Assembly (NCBI GenBank): GCA_000434215.1
Contig: HF999723.1
Location: 1-39,098, forward strand
Direction: 5' to 3'
From: Bacteroides sp. CAG:144
GTDB lineage: Bacteria; Bacteroidota; Bacteroidia; Bacteroidales; UBA11471
Length of the DNA stretch: 39,098 nt
The notes below the pieces were generated by a model, which saw only the letters and a list, made by a program, of their open reading frames with translations, was not told where the DNA came from and did not search any database. This document shows positions 36,581-39,098 of this stretch, piece by piece. The position numbers and the translations under genes were made by a program. How positions within the stretch are numbered: the first letter of the stretch is position 1; every line of letters begins with the position of its first letter.

Positions 36581-37525
36581 ATGGAAACTACCGAAAAAAT
36601 ACGTTGCTTAATCGTCGGATCGGGTCCGGCCGGATATACAGCAGCCATTTATGCGGCTCGCGCCAACCTCTCTCCCGTATTGTATGAAGGGATACAACCC
36701 GGAGGTCAACTGACAACAACTACCGATATTGAAAATTTTCCCGGTTATCCCGAAGGGGTTTCGGGTACCGACATGATGGAACAACTTCGCCAACAGGCAG
36801 CTCGCTTCGGCACAGATATTCGTATCGGTATTGTTACCGACAGCGATTTCTCCCAAGCTCCTTACCGTCTCACCATCGACGGAGAGAAAATAGTCGAAGC
36901 CAATGCCGTAATCATTGCAACCGGAGCTTCGGCAAAATATTTGGGACTACCCGATGAAACCAAATATGCCGGACAAGGGGTATCGGCTTGCGCTACTTGC
37001 GACGGATTTTTCTATCGTAAAAAGGTCGTTGCCGTTGTAGGAGGCGGTGATACGGCTTGTGAAGAAGCCATATACCTATCGCACTTAGCTAGTAAAGTGT
37101 ACATGATTGTGCGGAAAGATTATCTGCGCGCCTCGAAAATCATGCAGGAACGAGTCATGGAAAGTGAAAATATCGAAGTCTTATTTGAAACACAAACGGT
37201 GGGACTATTCGGAGAAAACGGTGTAGAAGGAGCCCACTTGGTAAAATACAAGGGAACCGACCGTGAAGAATACGTAGACATCGCCATTGACGGATTTTTC
37301 CTTGCGATCGGCCACACACCAAATACAAAAGCCTTCCCAGCCATAGCCACCGACGAAGCCGGATATATCATAACAAACGGCCGTACAACGGCGACGAATA
37401 TTCCCGGTGTATTTGCCGCCGGCGATGTCGCCGACCCACTCTACCGCCAAGCTATCACAGCAGCAGCAGCCGGTTGCCGGGCAGCCATAGATACGGAAAA
37501 ATATTTGTTGGAAAAAGGTTTATAA
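36581..37525 (+). CDS. trxB: Thioredoxin reductase
   Basis: FAD enzyme that passes electrons from NADPH to thioredoxin; 314 residues, normal size. FAD motif GSGPAGYTAAIYAARA near 12-27, redox pair C137-ATC-C140 in SACATCDGFFY, NADPH motif GGGDTACEEA and the C-terminal FAD loop GVFAAGDVAD. It lies 31 nt after the LolA-like gene with no promoter between, so it probably belongs to the ftsK transcript, and is ended by the hairpin at 37544-37576. Confidence 0.97.
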   Translation: METTEKIRCLIVGSGPAGYTAAIYAARANLSPVLYEGIQPGGQLTTTTDIENFPGYPEGVSGTDMMEQLRQQAARFGTDIRIGIVTDSDFSQAPYRLTIDGEKIVEANAVIIATGASAKYLGLPDETKYAGQGVSACATCDGFFYRKKVVAVVGGGDTACEEAIYLSHLASKVYMIVRKDYLRASKIMQERVMESENIEVLFETQTVGLFGENGVEGAHLVKYKGTDREEYVDIAIDGFFLAIGHTPNTKAFPAIATDEAGYIITNGRTTATNIPGVFAAGDVADPLYRQAITAAAAGCRAAIDTEKYLLEKGL

Positions 37526-37543
37526 ATTACCTCTCCTCCATCG

Positions 37544-37582
37544 AAAAGGACAGACAAATTTATTGTCTGTCCTTTTATCTTT
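37544..37582 (+). terminator. Rho-independent terminator after trxB
   Basis: A near-perfect 14-bp stem (37544-37557 with 37563-37576, loop ATTTA) followed by a T-rich tract; 19 nt after the trxB stop codon. Confidence 0.9.
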
Positions 37583-37706
37583 TTAGGATTTATACATATC
37601 GCATAATTATATTTCCTCAAAATGCAAGATAAAACATTATTCATGCAGTGTTTTGCTATCCCGAGTATACAAATCGGTAGAGAATGGTTATTTTCAAAAT
37701 AAATCT

Positions 37707-37737
37707 TTTGCATTCCACCTCTTTTTTATTATATTTG
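37707..37737 (+). promoter_or_regulatory. Consensus promoter of the Crp/Fnr-family gene
   Basis: TTTG at 37707-37710, a 19-nt spacer and TATATTTG at 37730-37737 match the Bacteroidetes consensus exactly, the best promoter in the window. The expected transcript start (about 37742-37745) falls inside the tandem palindromes that follow. Confidence 0.8.
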
Positions 37738-37738
37738 C

Positions 37739-37763
37739 GTTATATAACACTGTTATATAACAG
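37739..37763. promoter_or_regulatory. Tandem palindromes (candidate operator) at the start of the Crp/Fnr gene
   Basis: The 10-bp perfect palindrome GTTATATAAC occurs twice, at 37739-37748 and 37752-37761, 13 bp apart; the second extends to a 14-bp palindrome (37750-37763). The junction ATAACA-C-TGTTAT is itself a perfect interrupted palindrome. The site covers the expected transcript start and ends 2 nt before the ATG, a position suited to repression, perhaps by the gene's own product. Not a classic FNR or CRP box. Confidence 0.6.
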
Positions 37764-37765
37764 CC

Positions 37766-38467
37766 ATGGTGAAGAAAAACTCAATAGAGGCCCTTATCAA
37801 CGAAGCTCTCGCCGGAATGCTTTCCATTCTCAACGATGACGAGAAACGCCTCATCATAGAAAATTTCCATATTCAGACCTACAAAAAAAATGAGATGATC
37901 TACAATGAAGGCGAAAAAGCCGAATTGCTTATGTGTCTCATCAAAGGAAAAGTAAAGATTTTCAAAGCAGGAATAGGTGGTCGTTGCCAAATCATGCGAT
38001 TGATTCGTCCCATACAATACTTCGGATACCGGGCCTATTTTGCCGGAGAAGACTATATAACCGCAGCCTCAGCTTTTGAAAACGCAACCATCGGTTTTCT
38101 TCCCATGCCTCTCATCGAAAGTCTCGTCAAACAGAATAACCGACTTGCCTATTTTTTTATCAAGGAACTGGCGATGGACTTAGGAATGTCCGATACCCGC
38201 ACCGTAAATCTCACACAAAAACATATCCGAGGCCGTCTCGCCGAATCATTGCTCATGCTCAAAGACAACTACGGTATGGAAGAAGACGGCATCACACTAA
38301 GCATCTATATGGCACGAGAAGACTTGGCCAATCTATCGAACATGACTACATCGAATGCCATACGCACCCTATCTTGTTTTGCCGACGAAAAAATCATTGC
38401 TATCGATGGTCGGAAAATTCAAATCATCGATGAATCCCGATTACGGAAAATAAGCCGTTTCGGGTAA
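37766..38467 (+). CDS. Crp/Fnr-family transcription regulator
   Basis: A 233-residue DNA-binding protein: N-terminal cyclic-nucleotide-binding-like barrel (about 20-135, with YKKNEMIYNEGEKAELLMCLIKGKVKIF, seen as KNEMIYNEGEKAELLM), a long dimer helix, and a C-terminal winged helix with REDLANLSNMTTSNAIRTL as the recognition unit. The cAMP-contact motif (FGELAL...R-T/S) is not present: the matching region reads FGYRAYFAGEDYITAA. No N-terminal cysteine cluster for an FNR-type iron-sulfur centre is seen. The ligand is therefore unknown. Monocistronic, with a consensus promoter and tandem palindromes upstream, separated from trxB by a terminator. Confidence 0.9.
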   Translation: MVKKNSIEALINEALAGMLSILNDDEKRLIIENFHIQTYKKNEMIYNEGEKAELLMCLIKGKVKIFKAGIGGRCQIMRLIRPIQYFGYRAYFAGEDYITAASAFENATIGFLPMPLIESLVKQNNRLAYFFIKELAMDLGMSDTRTVNLTQKHIRGRLAESLLMLKDNYGMEEDGITLSIYMAREDLANLSNMTTSNAIRTLSCFADEKIIAIDGRKIQIIDESRLRKISRFG

Positions 38468-38498
38468 CATTCATTTTGTAAACTCTCTTTTCAGCATT

Positions 38499-39098
38499 TC
38501 AGATACCGAGTTCCGCTTTGAGATAACGGGCGGTATATCCCACATCGGCATGCGAAGCTATCTCTTCGGGGGTTCCCGTCATCAGTACCACCCCTCCGTT
38601 ACGCCCGCCTTCGGGACCCATATCGATAATGTAATCTGCCGTTTTTATGACATCGAGGTTATGCTCGATTACCAATACGGTATTTCCTTTATCGACCAAA
38701 CGGTGCAATACCCCCAACAGCACACGGATATCTTCAAAATGGAGACCCGTAGTCGGTTCATCGAGAATATATAACGTTCTTCCCGTATCTTTCTTGGACA
38801 GCTCCGTTGCCAATTTTACCCGCTGACTTTCTCCGCCCGATAATGTCGTCGACGGCTGTCCCAATTTTACATAACCGAGACCTACGTCTTGCAGGGTTTT
38901 TACTTTGGATAGAATTGCCGGTATGCCGGCAAAAAATTCCACGGCCTGATTTATCGTCATATCGAGAACATCGGCTATCGACTTGCCCTTAAACCGCACA
39001 TCGAGCGTTTCGCGATTATAGCGTTTACCCTGACAGGCTTCACACGGGACAAGGACATCGGGCAGAAAATTCATCTCGATGGTTTTATATCCGTTACC
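38499..39098 (-). CDS. uvrA: UvrA excinuclease subunit, C-terminal part (cut at window edge)
   Basis: The last 199 residues of the damage-scanning ABC ATPase of nucleotide excision repair. The frame is open to the right edge, so the ATG at 39074 is internal (the text before it, GNGYKTIE, is still UvrA). Seen are the zinc-module end [14 protein letters not shown], the ABC signature [12 protein letters not shown], Walker [14 protein letters not shown] and the switch-His [22 protein letters not shown] (seen as [17 protein letters not shown]). It ends with [10 protein letters not shown], the usual UvrA tail region. Convergent with the Crp/Fnr gene; no clear terminator in the 31-nt gap. Confidence 0.96.
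   Translation of the reverse strand, partial: GNGYKTIEMNFLPDVLVPCEACQGKRYNRETLDVRFKGKSIADVLDMTINQAVEFFAGIPAILSKVKTLQDVGLGYVKLGQPSTTLSGGESQRVKLATELSKKDTGRTLYILDEPTTGLHFEDIRVLLGVLHRLVDKGNTVLVIEHNLDVIKTADYIIDMGPEGGRNGGVVLMTGTPEEIASHADVGYTARYLKAELGI

Noticed and set aside
1..39098. tRNA, rRNA, CRISPR arrays, insertion sequences, prophage or defence systems
   Set aside because: Looked for tRNA-like arms, regular direct repeats, transposase or integrase motifs and terminal repeats by eye in the intergenic regions and proteins; none seen.

Overview
This window looks like an ordinary stretch of chromosome from a member of the Bacteroidales (Bacteroidota). The evidence is the repeated Bacteroidetes-type promoter (TTG/TTTG, about 19-20 nt, then TAnnTTTG) upstream of many genes. 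Supporting this are the almost complete lack of Shine-Dalgarno sequences, the Bacteroidetes-style dxs-trkA-trkH and ftsK-lolA-like-trxB gene orders, and protein features such as a TGT without zinc cysteines and MutS2 with a GGGTEP Walker B region. The genus cannot be fixed from sequence alone; a gut family such as Barnesiellaceae is only a guess. I found no rRNA, tRNA, CRISPR array, insertion sequence or prophage.

Layout. 1-2717: an AddB-like PD-(D/E)XK nuclease, cut at the left edge. 2775-9155 (minus strand): proS, a periplasmic OmpA-like protein with a small acidic protein upstream of it, an EamA transporter and the chaperone clpB. 9460-11672 (plus): tgt and an LptF/LptG permease gene broken by two single-base frameshifts. 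11676-18413 (minus): glnS, a TPR protein, a DUF368 undecaprenyl-phosphate transporter, a MOP-family polysaccharide flippase and a GT2 glycosyltransferase, reading as one cell-envelope group downstream of glnS. 18536-18994 (minus): a GNAT acetyltransferase. 19203-23595 (plus): a complete pstS-pstC-pstA-pstB-phoU phosphate operon. 23632-24695 (minus): tspO followed by an Fe/Mn superoxide dismutase gene. 24869-33312 (plus): corA, mutS2, dxs, trkA, trkH. 33400-37525 (plus): ftsK, a LolA-like carrier and trxB. 37766-38467 (plus): a Crp/Fnr-family regulator. 38499-39098 (minus): the C-terminal end of uvrA, cut at the right edge.

How the genes fit together: most are housekeeping (tRNA charging and modification, repair, chaperone, isoprenoids, chromosome segregation, redox) together with ion uptake (phosphate, Mg2+, K+) and envelope export (Und-P recycling, glycan flipping, LPS transport, lipoprotein carrier). 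I do not see a clearly new multi-gene system. The observations most worth a second look are the PstC protein carrying a piece of a PstS-like domain in its periplasmic loop, the doubly frameshifted lptF/G, the tandem palindromes sitting on the start of the Crp/Fnr gene, and an OmpA-like domain lacking its peptidoglycan-binding Asp.
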